This document shows positions 38,195 through 46,535 of a DNA stretch of 51,203 nucleotides, one piece after another (position 1 is the stretch's first letter; each line of letters begins with the position of its first letter). The position numbers and the translations under genes are program-made. Source of the stretch: JAYGED01 sp046582565 (GTDB taxonomy: Bacteria; Pseudomonadota; Alphaproteobacteria; JAAXGF01); NCBI GenBank assembly GCA_046582565.1, contig JAYGED010000178.1, positions 1-51,203 of the forward strand, in the 5' to 3' direction. Under the pieces are notes generated by a model. The model was not told the DNA's origin. It ran no database searches and was given only the letters and a program-made list of their open reading frames with translations.

Positions 38195-39415
38195 TCATTC
38201 AGCATCCAGACCATAGGCGCTGTGCAGGGCGCGCAAGGCAAGTTCGAGATAGTCTTCGGCGATCAGGATGCTGATCTTGATTTCGGAAGTCGAAATGACC
38301 TGGATATTGATGCCCTTGTCGGCCAGGGTCTGGAACATCATAGTCGCCACCCCGGCGTGACTGCGCATGCCGACGCCGATCACCGAGACCTTGACGACAG
38401 TGCCGTCTGACGTCAGCGACTTATAATCGAAACCCCGCCCGCCGTCTTCGAGCAGCGCCACCGTGCGCGCGAGATCGGCGGTGGTGACCGTGAAGGTCAG
38501 GTCGGTCAGGGATCCGTCGGCGGAGACATTCTGCACAATCATGTCGACATTGACATTGGCGTCGGCCAGGGGCCCGAAGATGGCGGCGGCGACGCCGGGT
38601 TTATCCTGCACGCCGACCAGGGTGATCTTGGCCTCGTCGCGGCTATAGGCGATGCCGCTTACCATTTGCTCTTCCACGATTTCATCCTCATCTACGACCA
38701 GGGTTCCGGGGGAATGGGTGAAACTCGACAGGACCTGGAGGCGAACCCGATGGCGCATGGCCAGCGCTACGGCGCGGGTTTGCAGGACCTTGGCACCCTG
38801 GGACGCCATTTCGAGCATTTCTTCATAGGTGATCAAATCGAGCTTGTGGGCCGCCGAGACGATGCGCGGATCGGCGGTATAGACGCCATCGACATCGGTG
38901 CAGATATCACAGCGTTCCGCGCCCAATGCCGCGGCCAGTGCGACAGCGGAGGTGTCCGATCCGCCGCGCCCCAGGGTGGTTATCCGGCCCTCGGGGCTGA
39001 GGCCCTGATAGCCGGTGATCACGGCGACCTGGCCGGCCTCGAGGCGGTTCTCGATCTCCGCGGTGTCGATGGACAGGATCCGCGCAGCGCCATGGGTGCC
39101 GTCGGTGCTCAGGGGAAGCTGCCAGCCGTGCCAGGAGCGCGCCGAGACGCCGATATTCTGCAAGGCCAGGGCGAGCAACCCGCTGGTCACCTGTTCGCCG
39201 GTGGCGACCACGGCGTCATATTCGCGGGCATCATGCAACGGCGCCGTCTCATTGACCCAGCCGACCAGTCGGTCGGTCACCCCGGCCATGGCCGAGACCA
39301 CCACGGCGACCTGATTGCCGTCGTCGACCGCCGCCTTAACGCGCAGCGCAACGGCTTTGATGCGCTCAATATCGCCAACCGACGTGCCGCCGTATTTTTG
39401 AACCAGCCGGGCCAT
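38195..39415 (-). CDS. lysC: Aspartate kinase
   Basis: The 406-residue protein begins VQKYGGTSVGDIERIK, the aspartokinase start, with GRGGSDTSAVALAAALGAE in the kinase domain. Two C-terminal ACT domains (VGVQDKPGVAAAIFGPLAD, VIGVGMRSHAGVATMMF) suggest lysine/threonine feedback. It phosphorylates aspartate in the lysine, threonine and methionine route. It is divergent from ubiG, a frequent alphaproteobacterial arrangement. Confidence 0.96.
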   Translation of the reverse strand: MARLVQKYGGTSVGDIERIKAVALRVKAAVDDGNQVAVVVSAMAGVTDRLVGWVNETAPLHDAREYDAVVATGEQVTSGLLALALQNIGVSARSWHGWQLPLSTDGTHGAARILSIDTAEIENRLEAGQVAVITGYQGLSPEGRITTLGRGGSDTSAVALAAALGAERCDICTDVDGVYTADPRIVSAAHKLDLITYEEMLEMASQGAKVLQTRAVALAMRHRVRLQVLSSFTHSPGTLVVDEDEIVEEQMVSGIAYSRDEAKITLVGVQDKPGVAAAIFGPLADANVNVDMIVQNVSADGSLTDLTFTVTTADLARTVALLEDGGRGFDYKSLTSDGTVVKVSVIGVGMRSHAGVATMMFQTLADKGINIQVISTSEIKISILIAEDYLELALRALHSAYGLDAE

Positions 39416-39506
39416 ATGTTAGATTCTATCCACTAGTGCATGCTGTTTAGGGCGCGTATACATACTGGGGTGACGATCCGGTTTCAACCCCGACTTATGG
39501 GTAATT

Positions 39507-40256
39507 ATGAGCAATACAGCCGCCGCATCGATCGACGCCGACGAAGTCGAGCGGTTTAATCTGCTCGCCGATGAATGGTGGGACCCCCAGGGCGGGCTCA
39601 AAGCGCTACACCAAATCAACCCGGTCCGTATCGCCTATATCCGCGATCATCTCGCGCGCCATTTCGATCGCGATGCGCTCGGCGATCGGCCCTTCGCCGG
39701 GCTCCGCCTGCTTGATATCGGCTGTGGCGGCGGCTTGCTGTGCGAGCCCCTGGCGCGGCTCGGCGCCGAGGTGGTGGGCGTCGATGCGGCCCGGGCTAGC
39801 ATCGAGGTGGCGGCGCGCCATGCCGCCGACGGCGATCTCAAAATCGATTATCGCCACGGCGACGCCGAGTCTCTGGCCGCCGCCGGCGCGCGCTACGATG
39901 GGGTGCTCTGCATGGAGGTGATCGAGCATGTCGCCGATCTCGATGTCTTCTTCGCCGCGGCCTGCGCCCTGGTGCGGCCCGGCGGCCTGATTGTCGTAGC
40001 CACCCTGAACCGAACGCCTCAGGCTTTCGCCCTGGCCATCGTCGGCGCCGAATATCTCCTGCGCTGGCTCAAGCCCGGCACTCACGACTGGCGCAAATTC
40101 GTGCGCCCGGCCGAAATGGCCCGCCAGTTTCGCTCTCGCGGCATCGCCGTCATCGCCACGGACGGCGTGCGCTACCACCCGCTCGATGACGAATGGAGCT
40201 TATCGCGCGACCTCTCGGTCAACTATATGGCTGTGGGGGTGAAGGAAGGGCTCTGA
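39507..40256 (+). CDS. ubiG: Ubiquinone biosynthesis O-methyltransferase
   Basis: The 249-residue protein has DADEVERFNLLADEWWDP and LHQINPVRIAYI, both typical of UbiG, then the SAM motif LLDIGCGGGLLCEPLA and MEVIEHVADL. It carries out both O-methylations of ubiquinone; the quinone is the electron acceptor of the SdhCDAB complex encoded here. It is divergent from lysC and is followed by a structured repeat. Confidence 0.95.
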   Translation: MSNTAAASIDADEVERFNLLADEWWDPQGGLKALHQINPVRIAYIRDHLARHFDRDALGDRPFAGLRLLDIGCGGGLLCEPLARLGAEVVGVDAARASIEVAARHAADGDLKIDYRHGDAESLAAAGARYDGVLCMEVIEHVADLDVFFAAACALVRPGGLIVVATLNRTPQAFALAIVGAEYLLRWLKPGTHDWRKFVRPAEMARQFRSRGIAVIATDGVRYHPLDDEWSLSRDLSVNYMAVGVKEGL

Positions 40257-40265
40257 ATCGGGCTG

Positions 40266-40389
40266 TCAGCCTCACAAGCATTCTCCGACCGCTACCGGTC
40301 GGAGAAGCAAGCGAGCAAGCGCGAGCCGCCGGCTTACCCGGTGTAAGTTTGCGTGACGTTTGAACGCAGGGAGCCCTTTTGGGCGACCG
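40266..40389. repeat. Multi-hairpin dispersed repeat, copy A
   Basis: This 124-base segment matches 50685-50805 at about 90% identity. It holds at least four short stems: CTCCGACCG/CGGTCGGAG, CTTAC/GTAAG, TGCGT/ACGCA and GCCC/GGGC. It lies between ubiG and the end of the DUF1178 gene, and both copies follow the stop of a plus-strand gene. No protein frame across it is convincing. It could be a REP-like element or a structured RNA. Confidence 0.85.
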
Positions 40390-40397
40390 AAATTGCT

Positions 40398-40811
40398 TTA
40401 ATTATCCCGGCGCTTGGGCAGCGGCGGCAATATTCCGAACTCGATGCCTTCTTCGTCAAGGGCGCGGGCGTCTGCCATGTCGGCGCGGCCGTGGATATTG
40501 CGCCTTTCGGTCTCGCCGTAATGAATTTTGCGCGCTTCTTCGGGGAATTTCTCGCCGACATCGTCGCTGTTCTTGGTGATTTCCTCGTGCATGGCTTGCA
40601 GCTGGCGCATCATCTGGGCGGCCTGGGCGGGATCCCTGGTCTCGGAGCTGCGGGCGACGTTGGGCGCCATCAGCGCCTTGGTGATACGGCAATCGCCGCA
40701 CAACGGGCACTCGATTTCGCCGGCCGCCGCCTGGGTATCGTAGGTCTCGCTGTCACGGAACCACGCCTCGAAAACATGGTCCTCAGCACATTTGAGATCG
40801 AACAGGATCAT
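40398..40811 (-). CDS. DUF1178 family protein
   Basis: The 137-residue protein starts MILFDLKCAEDHVFEAWF and has CPLCGDCRITKALMAPNV, the zinc-ribbon-like pattern of DUF1178. It ends EGIEFGILPPLP. The family is widespread in alpha- and betaproteobacteria and has no assigned function. It is convergent with ubiG across the structured repeat and divergent from a methyltransferase gene. Confidence 0.87.
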   Translation of the reverse strand: MILFDLKCAEDHVFEAWFRDSETYDTQAAAGEIECPLCGDCRITKALMAPNVARSSETRDPAQAAQMMRQLQAMHEEITKNSDDVGEKFPEEARKIHYGETERRNIHGRADMADARALDEEGIEFGILPPLPKRRDN

Positions 40812-40907
40812 CGCCGCGTCCCTATTATTCGCATAATCGCCAAATAATCATATTTTCCACATAATCGCTTTCGGATTTGTAAACAACATGAAATTGTCTG
40901 CCTGACC

Positions 40908-41456
40908 ATGACCGAGACTGTCCATCATACGCCAATCGATGAGCCCTCGCCCTGGGTGGTGCGCTTCGCCACACGGGTGCACGAGGGCGCCGAGGTGCTC
41001 GATGTTGCCTGCGGCAGCGGCCGTCATTCGCGGGTTTTTCTCAATCTTGGCCATGCGGTCACGGCGCTCGACCGCACTCTCTCGCGGCTCGCCGTGGCGC
41101 TTGATGAGCCCGGCTTCACCGCCATCGAGGGTGATCTTGAGGACGGCGGCCCCTGGCCGCTGGCGGGGCGGTTATTCGGCGCCGTGGTGGTGACCAACTA
41201 CCTCTACAGGCCGCTGTTCCCCGCGCTGATGGCAAGCCTGGAGCCAGGGGGGGTGCTGATCTACGAGACCTTCGCCCTGGGCAATGAGCGCTTCGGCCGG
41301 CCGCGCAATCCCGATCATCTGCTCAAGTCCGGCGAACTACTCGAGGCGGTTCGCGGCCACCTCATGGTGATCGCCTACGAGGATATCGAACGGCCGGCGC
41401 CGAAACGCGCTAAGATACAGCGGATATGCGCGATTTCCCCAGATTCGTCACCGTGA
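40908..41456 (+). CDS. Class I SAM-dependent methyltransferase
   Basis: The 182-residue protein has the SAM site VLDVACGSGRHSRVFLNLGH, cut here to its motif core, followed by VTALDRT and later LEPGGVLIYETFALGNE. This pattern resembles small TehB-like or tellurite-resistance-type methyltransferases. The substrate is unknown. The last 47 bases overlap the end of the convergent omega-amidase gene. Confidence 0.78.
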   Translation: MTETVHHTPIDEPSPWVVRFATRVHEGAEVLDVACGSGRHSRVFLNLGHAVTALDRTLSRLAVALDEPGFTAIEGDLEDGGPWPLAGRLFGAVVVTNYLYRPLFPALMASLEPGGVLIYETFALGNERFGRPRNPDHLLKSGELLEAVRGHLMVIAYEDIERPAPKRAKIQRICAISPDSSP

Positions 41457-42279
41457 AAGGCCGGTCATGGTCGAGGCTCGGGATCATGGCGCGCACCTGA
41501 TCGATACGCGCCGGGTCGATCTCGGCCATGACGAAGCCCACACCATCGCCGCCGTCGGCGAGCACCTTGCCCCAGGGGTCGATGATCATCGAATGGCCGC
41601 AGGAATTGCGCTTGGCGTAATGGTGGCCGGTCTGGCAGGGGGCGATGACGTAGCAGCAGTTCTCGATGGCCCGGGCGCGCAGCAAAATCTCCCAATGGAC
41701 ATCGCCGGTCACCTTGGTGAAGGCGGCGGGGATGGTCATGAACCGCGCGCCGCCCTGGGCCAGGGCCCGGTAGAGCTGTGGGAAACGCAGGTCGTAGCAG
41801 ATGGTCATGCCCAGCATTCCCCAGGGGGTGTCGGCCAGACGCGCTTCGGGGCCGGGCTGGAAATCCTTTGATTCGCGGAACCGCTCGCCGGTCGGCAGGT
41901 CCACATCGAACATATGAATCTTGTCATAACTCGCCACTACCCGGCCGCCGTTATCGAGCAGCACCGAGCAATTGGCGATGCGTCCGTCGGGCGCGCGCGC
42001 CGGCAGCGAGCCGATCAGCATCCAGCGCCCAAGCTCGGCGGCCAGCGCCGCCAGATGCGCCAAGGTCGGATGCTCATCAAGCGGCACCGCATGGTCGTGC
42101 AGCACGGCGGTGCGCGGCTCCATCAGGGTGCAATGCTCGGGCATGGTGATGAAATCGGCGCCCGCGGCGGCGGCGTCTCGGATCAGGGAGCTCAGCTTTG
42201 CGACATTTTCGTCGAGATCGGGTGTCGCCGTGTTTTGAATACAGGCGACCTTGAAAGGTTGAGCGCTTGTCTCGGTCAT
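41410..42279 (-). CDS. Carbon-nitrogen hydrolase, omega-amidase/Nit2 type
   Basis: The 289-residue nitrilase-fold protein has the Glu-Lys-Cys triad E48 (MPEH), K120 (SYDKIHMFDV) and C161 (TICYDLRFP). KIHMFDVDLP and RAIENCCYVIAPCQTG are typical of the Nit2/omega-amidase branch, which hydrolyses alpha-ketoglutaramate or deaminated glutathione. The substrate is inferred. The start overlaps the grxC stop by 4 bases, and Grx plus deaminated-glutathione amidase is a sensible pair. Confidence 0.88.
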   Translation of the reverse strand: MTETSAQPFKVACIQNTATPDLDENVAKLSSLIRDAAAAGADFITMPEHCTLMEPRTAVLHDHAVPLDEHPTLAHLAALAAELGRWMLIGSLPARAPDGRIANCSVLLDNGGRVVASYDKIHMFDVDLPTGERFRESKDFQPGPEARLADTPWGMLGMTICYDLRFPQLYRALAQGGARFMTIPAAFTKVTGDVHWEILLRARAIENCCYVIAPCQTGHHYAKRNSCGHSMIIDPWGKVLADGGDGVGFVMAEIDPARIDQVRAMIPSLDHDRPFTVTNLGKSRISAVS

Positions 42280-42542
42280 GAGGGGGATCCTTCCAGCATG
42301 GCGTTGAGCACATCATCCTGCTCGAGTTCCATGAGTTCGTTGAAGCCGCCAACGGCGACGTCGTCGATGAAAATTTGCGGCACCGATGTAGCGCCGCCGG
42401 CGCGTTCGGTCATCTCGCCGCGCAGGCCCGGCTTGAACATCACGTCATATTCGGTGAAATCGACGCCCTTCTTGGACAGCAGATTTTTGGCCGCGTCGCA
42501 AAAGCCGCACAGCATGGTGGTGTAAATCTCGACTTTGGCCAA
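42276..42542 (-). CDS. grxC: Glutaredoxin 3
   Basis: The 88-residue protein has the active site C12-G-F-C15, the cis-Pro motif TSVPQIFI and VGGFNELMEL. Grx3 normally has CPYC; here the middle is GF. It reduces disulfides and glutathionylated proteins with glutathione. The gene lies 50 bases after comF and overlaps the amidase start. Confidence 0.93.
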   Translation of the reverse strand: MAKVEIYTTMLCGFCDAAKNLLSKKGVDFTEYDVMFKPGLRGEMTERAGGATSVPQIFIDDVAVGGFNELMELEQDDVLNAMLEGSPS

Positions 42543-42592
42543 ATCGCCTCCGCTTCTCAGGGTTCATGTTATTCGCAGGTGACAATATAGTA

Positions 42593-43345
42593 TCAGTCGC
42601 CTTCTGCGACTACCCGGGCCAGAGTCAAAACGGCAACAGTTGCGGCGCCCGCTTGCTTGAGTGTTCGCGCGCAGGCCTTGACGGTGGCGCCGGTGGTCAT
42701 CACGTCGTCGATCAGGACGATGCGCCGGCCTTCCACGGCGCGCTCCGGACGGACGGAGAAGGCGCCGCGAACATTCTCGAAGCGGTTGAGCGGCGTCAAA
42801 GTAATCTGGCTCACCGTATTGCGGGTGCGGATCAGCAAATCGGGCTCGAAGGCAAGCCCGGTCAAGTGAGCAATCTCGCGCGCCAGCAGAGCCGATTGGT
42901 TGAAGCGCCTGCTGAACAGGCGGCGGCGGTGGAGCGGCACCGGCGTTACCGCGTCGGCGTGGCTGAGAATCTCGGCGCTGCTACGCCCCATCCAGGCGGC
43001 AAATGCCGGCGCCCCATGGGTGCGGTCGTTATATTTGAAACCCTTCACCAAGGCGGCGACGACGCCGTTATAGCGCAGCACCGCGCGGGCCTGGTCGTAG
43101 TCCGGTGGCTTGCCGAGGCAGGCCTCGCACAAGACGCCCGCGCCTTCATCGAAGGCAAAGGGCAGGCCGCAGCAATGACAAGAGGGCGCGGCGATGAAAT
43201 CGACCTCGGCCCAGCAATCGCCGCACAGCCGGCCCGGCACATCGACCGACGCCGTGCAGGCGAGACAGCGCGGCGGCAGCAATATGTCCAGTAGGGTGTC
43301 GAACCAACGCCTTGGCGATGACGCGTAAGGGCGGGTGAGGGTCAT
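42593..43345 (-). CDS. comF: ComF family phosphoribosyltransferase-like protein
   Basis: The protein begins with a Cys-rich zinc region (CLACTASV, CGDCWAEV, CHCCGLPF, CEACLG) and ends with a type I PRTase site VLIDDVMTTGATVKACA. This is the ComF/GntX layout, tied to DNA uptake in some bacteria. MTLTRPYASS is the preferred start; an earlier ATG at 43420 adds 25 unconserved residues. It heads a comF-grxC-amidase operon. Confidence 0.9.
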   Translation of the reverse strand: MTLTRPYASSPRRWFDTLLDILLPPRCLACTASVDVPGRLCGDCWAEVDFIAAPSCHCCGLPFAFDEGAGVLCEACLGKPPDYDQARAVLRYNGVVAALVKGFKYNDRTHGAPAFAAWMGRSSAEILSHADAVTPVPLHRRRLFSRRFNQSALLAREIAHLTGLAFEPDLLIRTRNTVSQITLTPLNRFENVRGAFSVRPERAVEGRRIVLIDDVMTTGATVKACARTLKQAGAATVAVLTLARVVAEGD

Positions 43346-43461
43346 GGCCCGAGTATGGCCGCCGGTGGCGGGATCGTCGAGAGAGTCCCATAAGATCGGA
43401 ATATGCTCTAGCATCCTCATGATACCGTGCCACCGTGATCAGTACCGGCAGCAAAAAAACC

Positions 43462-44436
43462 ATGCCCTATAGCCACCTCCCCAGGATTTCGCTCATCGAG
43501 CGTCCAACCCCCCTTGAGCAGCTTCACCGGATCGGAGCCGAGCTCGGCCACGACGCGCTCTTCGTGAAACGTGACGACGTCATGGCACTCGGTCTTGGCG
43601 GCAACAAAGTGCGGGGCCTGGAATTCTGGATAGGCGAGGCAATGAGCCAGGATTGCGACATGCTGTTGGTCGCGGGACAGCCGGTCTCGAACCAATGCCG
43701 CTTGACCGCCGCGGCGGCAGCCAAAACCGGGCTGGATTGCGTCATCCTGCACAATGCCGACCGCCCCGCGCGGATCGAGGGAAACCTGCTTTTGAACCAT
43801 CTTTACGGGGCCGAGATTCGCTATCTCGGCCCTCTGGACGAACCGGCGCGGCAAATTGCGGTCGAGGAAATGGCGCATGAACTCCGCAAGGCCGGGCGGC
43901 GGCCCTACATCATCGGCGATCCGGTGCTGGGTGCTGCGGGCTACGTGGTCGCCGCCGAGGAGCTTCTTCGCCAGGCGTCCGAGACCGTCGGAAGCTTCGA
44001 GCATATCGTTATGCCGGGCTCCATGGGGCCGACGCAGGCAGGCTTTCTCTATGGCCTTTTGCACGGCGGCTATACGGGCAAGGTGCACGTCATCAGCGTC
44101 GAATACGAACGGGACGAAATGGTGGCTCGGATCGAGACCATCTTCGCGGCGGTGTCGGAGAAACTGGGCGTGCTTGAGAATGCCCCCTCCACCATCGCGC
44201 GCTATGACGACAGCTTCCTGGGCCCCGGCTATGGTATGGCAAGCCCGGAGTCCGCCCAGGCAATGAAACGTTTCACCACATCCGAAGGTCTGCTGTTGGA
44301 GCCGACCTACACCGCCAAACCCTTTGCGGCGCTGCTATCGATGATCGAAGACGGCTCCATTCCAAAAAGCGCGCCGGTCTGTGCTCTCCATACCGGCGGC
44401 GTGCCGTCGCTTTTTGTGTCTTCAACGCTGGCATGA
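43462..44436 (+). CDS. PLP-dependent D-cysteine desulfhydrase / ACC deaminase family
   Basis: The protein has the fold II PLP start RISLIERPTPLEQLHRIG, KRDDVMALGLGGNKVRGLE with the Schiff-base lysine in GGNKVRG, and PGSMGPTQAGFLYGL binding the phosphate. Relatives split D-cysteine to pyruvate, sulfide and ammonia, or open 1-aminocyclopropane-1-carboxylate; sequence alone does not choose. A GTG start at 43435 adds nine residues. The gene sits between comF and the methyltransferase gene that often directly faces comF, so it may be an insertion. Confidence 0.83.
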   Translation: MPYSHLPRISLIERPTPLEQLHRIGAELGHDALFVKRDDVMALGLGGNKVRGLEFWIGEAMSQDCDMLLVAGQPVSNQCRLTAAAAAKTGLDCVILHNADRPARIEGNLLLNHLYGAEIRYLGPLDEPARQIAVEEMAHELRKAGRRPYIIGDPVLGAAGYVVAAEELLRQASETVGSFEHIVMPGSMGPTQAGFLYGLLHGGYTGKVHVISVEYERDEMVARIETIFAAVSEKLGVLENAPSTIARYDDSFLGPGYGMASPESAQAMKRFTTSEGLLLEPTYTAKPFAALLSMIEDGSIPKSAPVCALHTGGVPSLFVSSTLA

Positions 44437-44500
44437 AAGACCGTGGTTTTGGCGATGACGCGGGCTTTCGGTTTTCCCGGGTCCGCGCCATGATGGCGCC

Positions 44501-45385
44501 ATGAAGGGGCCTGTTGAAATTTTCGACCGAACGGCCGTGCGCCGTCACCGCGACCGGGCGGCGGCGCGGATCGGCGAGCATGATTTTCTCATCCAGGAAG
44601 TCGCTCAGCGTCTTCGTGAACGCCTCGGCGACGTCAAGCGGGCGTTCTCCTGTGCGCTCGATATGGGCGGTGTCGGCGCGGAGCCCCCCGCGGGGCTGGT
44701 GGTGCGGACCGATCTGTCGCCGGCCATGGTAGCGCACGGCTCCCGGCCCGCTATTGCCGCTGACGAGGAATGGCTGCCCTTCGCGCCGGCCAGCTTCGAT
44801 CTGGTGACCAGCCTGCTCACCCTTCATTGGGTCAACGACCTGCCCGGCGCCCTGGTGCAAATCCGCCGCTGCCTGAAGCCCGACGGGCTGTTTCTCGCCG
44901 CCATGCTGGGGGGCGAAACCCTGAGCGAGCTGCGCGAGTCCCTGGCTCAGGCGGAAAGCGCCGGCGAGGGCGGCGTCAGCCCGCGCCTGTCGCCGACGGT
45001 CGATCTCCAGGACATGGGGGCGCTCCTGCAGCGGGCGGGATTTGCCCTGCCGGTGGCCGATCTCGATCATCTCACCGTGAGTTATCCGGACGCCTTCGCC
45101 CTGATGCATGATCTGCGCGGCATGGGCGAGACCAACGCGGTGTGTGAGCGGCGCAAGCATTTCAGCCGGCGCGCCACCCTGATGGCGGCGGCGGATATTT
45201 ACAGAGAACGCTTCGCCGATGGCGACGGCCGCCTGGCCGCGACCTTTCAAATCGTCTGGCTGACCGCCTGGGCGCCCCATGAGAGCCAGCAACAGCCCCT
45301 GCGTCCGGGCGCCGCCAAATCCCGCCTCGCCGACGCCCTGGACGTGGAAGAAAAGCCGGCCGGCGACAAGGCGCGGCCGAAGTAG
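44501..45385 (+). CDS. NDUFAF5/BioC-like SAM methyltransferase
   Basis: The 294-residue protein has a start typical of this group (EIFDRTAVRRHRDRAA) and WLPFAPASFDLVTSLLTLHW in the middle. IRRCLKPDGLFLAAMLGGETL and DLRGMGETNA are further family stretches. Its mitochondrial relative NDUFAF5 acts in complex I assembly by modifying an arginine of NDUFS7. Whether the bacterial protein does so is unproven. Its place close to comF and grxC is common in alphaproteobacteria. Confidence 0.85.
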   Translation: MKGPVEIFDRTAVRRHRDRAAARIGEHDFLIQEVAQRLRERLGDVKRAFSCALDMGGVGAEPPAGLVVRTDLSPAMVAHGSRPAIAADEEWLPFAPASFDLVTSLLTLHWVNDLPGALVQIRRCLKPDGLFLAAMLGGETLSELRESLAQAESAGEGGVSPRLSPTVDLQDMGALLQRAGFALPVADLDHLTVSYPDAFALMHDLRGMGETNAVCERRKHFSRRATLMAAADIYRERFADGDGRLAATFQIVWLTAWAPHESQQQPLRPGAAKSRLADALDVEEKPAGDKARPK

Positions 45386-45419
45386 GAACTGTCCGGCGTT
45401 GCAATTGGTACTATAAAAT

Positions 45420-45448
45420 GATATCTTCTAGATATCTAAATAGATATC
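45420..45448. promoter_or_regulatory. Three phased GATATC palindromes before the toxin-antitoxin pair
   Basis: GATATC occurs at 45420-45425, 45431-45436 and 45443-45448, spaced 11 and 12 bases, one helical turn apart. The middle one is the 8-base palindrome AGATATCT. They lie just before the antitoxin ATG at 45461, in AT-rich DNA. Autorepression by the antitoxin at this site is plausible. Confidence 0.5.
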
Positions 45449-45460
45449 GAGTGAATTTGT

Positions 45461-45733
45461 ATGTCTACGCCCACTGATGACTATGTGCTGCGGTTCACGT
45501 CCGGCTCTGATGCACTGATCGCCAAGGACGAGGCCATGGCGCTTGCCCGTTCACGTAACATGTCGCTTCGCGACTTCATCTTGAGTGCGCTGGTCCATGA
45601 GCGGGAGCGCATCAGCCAAACCCCGCTCGCCGATGATGGGCCCCTGTCCGACAAACAAATAGACTGGCTTCGCGCGCAATTCCCCGATAACGCCTTCGAC
45701 GGTGAGACGCAGATCGGTCCTGCGCTCTGGTAG
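45461..45733 (+). CDS. Putative antitoxin
   Basis: The 90-residue protein has an N-terminal strand and a helix-turn-helix-like stretch (LIAKDEAMALARSRNMSLRD) of the ribbon-helix-helix kind, then an acidic C-terminus (DGETQIGPALW). It precedes a PemK/MazF-like gene by a few bases, the usual antitoxin-toxin order. The name depends on this context; I do not recognise the exact family. Confidence 0.6.
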   Translation: MSTPTDDYVLRFTSGSDALIAKDEAMALARSRNMSLRDFILSALVHERERISQTPLADDGPLSDKQIDWLRAQFPDNAFDGETQIGPALW

Positions 45734-45736
45734 GAT

Positions 45737-46128
45737 ATGAGCCGACGACCCTGCCCAAGCCTGGAGATGTCGTCTGGTGCAATTTTTCCTATGAGGGGAT
45801 GCCGGGTAAACCCGGCCCTAAGCCTCGCCCCGCTATTGTTCGCGCCGTCTTCATCGATCCTCAAACCAGTCGAGCCTCGATAGAGGTGGCTTTTGGCACC
45901 AGCAAGAAACCCGATAAGCTCTATAGGGGAGAAATTCTGGTCGCCTCGCCCGCGGGGATGAATAGTGCCGGCCTCGACCTGCCAACAAAATTTGCCCTTG
46001 GAAGAACCGTCCGTCTGCCCTGGGCGCGCCACTATTTTTCTATCAAACCGGGCAACACCCGTCTGGTCATGGGGTCGCTGCATCCCACCGACGTGCTTGC
46101 TCTTCGTCAAGCCGCCAAGGCCCCGTAG
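45737..46128 (+). CDS. PemK/MazF-like toxin, normal start lost
   Basis: The reading frame holds the PemK/MazF start strand PGDVVWCNFSYEG, then KPRPAIVRAVFIDPQ and a C-terminal domain with WARHYFSIKPGNTRLV. No ATG, GTG or TTG precedes that strand in frame. The ATG at 45737, three bases after the antitoxin stop, is one base out; ATGGAGCCG would fit. The next in-frame ATG (45799) lies past the core strand and would give 109 residues. MazF-type toxins cut mRNA at short sites. The gene may be inactive, or use CTG at 45751, or contain an error. Confidence 0.6.
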
Positions 46129-46133
46129 AGAGG

Positions 46134-46535
46134 CTAGCACAATAAATCCTCGAGCGTGGCGATGAGCGGCTCGTCGGCGGGGGGCATGGGGTAGTCGCGC
46201 AATTTGTCGGGCCGCGCCCATTTGATCTGCTGGCCCTCGCGGGGCTGTGCGATGCCGTCCCACTTGCGCAGGATATAGAGCGGCATAAGCAGATGGAAAT
46301 CGTCGTAAGCGTGAGAGGCGAAGCTCAGGGGCGACAGGCAGGGCAGGCATATGTCGATGCCGAGTTCTTCCCGAAGCTCGCGATCGAGGGCCGCCTCCGG
46401 GGTCTCGCCGGCCTCGACCTTGCCGCCGGGAAACTCCCACAACCCGGCCATAGGCTTGCCCTCGGGGCGGCGCGCCAACAGCACCCGCTCATCGATGTCA
46501 ATCAGGGCGCAGGCGACGACCAGCAGGGTTTTCAC
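46134..46535 (-). CDS. mutT: MutT-type Nudix hydrolase
   Basis: The 133-residue protein contains the full Nudix box, starting GLWEFPGGKVEAGET and ending RELREELGI. VKTLLVVACALID is the normal start, a GTG whose GTGA overlaps the argJ stop; the longer ATG frame runs into argJ. MutT removes 8-oxo-dGTP and so limits mutation. The pairing with argJ is frequent in alphaproteobacteria. Confidence 0.92.
   Translation of the reverse strand: MKTLLVVACALIDIDERVLLARRPEGKPMAGLWEFPGGKVEAGETPEAALDRELREELGIDICLPCLSPLSFASHAYDDFHLLMPLYILRKWDGIAQPREGQQIKWARPDKLRDYPMPPADEPLIATLEDLLC

Noticed and set aside
40334..40561. ORF ending across the structured repeat (and its counterpart at 50752-51141)
   Set aside because: Both share only the antisense of the repeat; the rest are shadows of the DUF1178 and methyltransferase-like genes.
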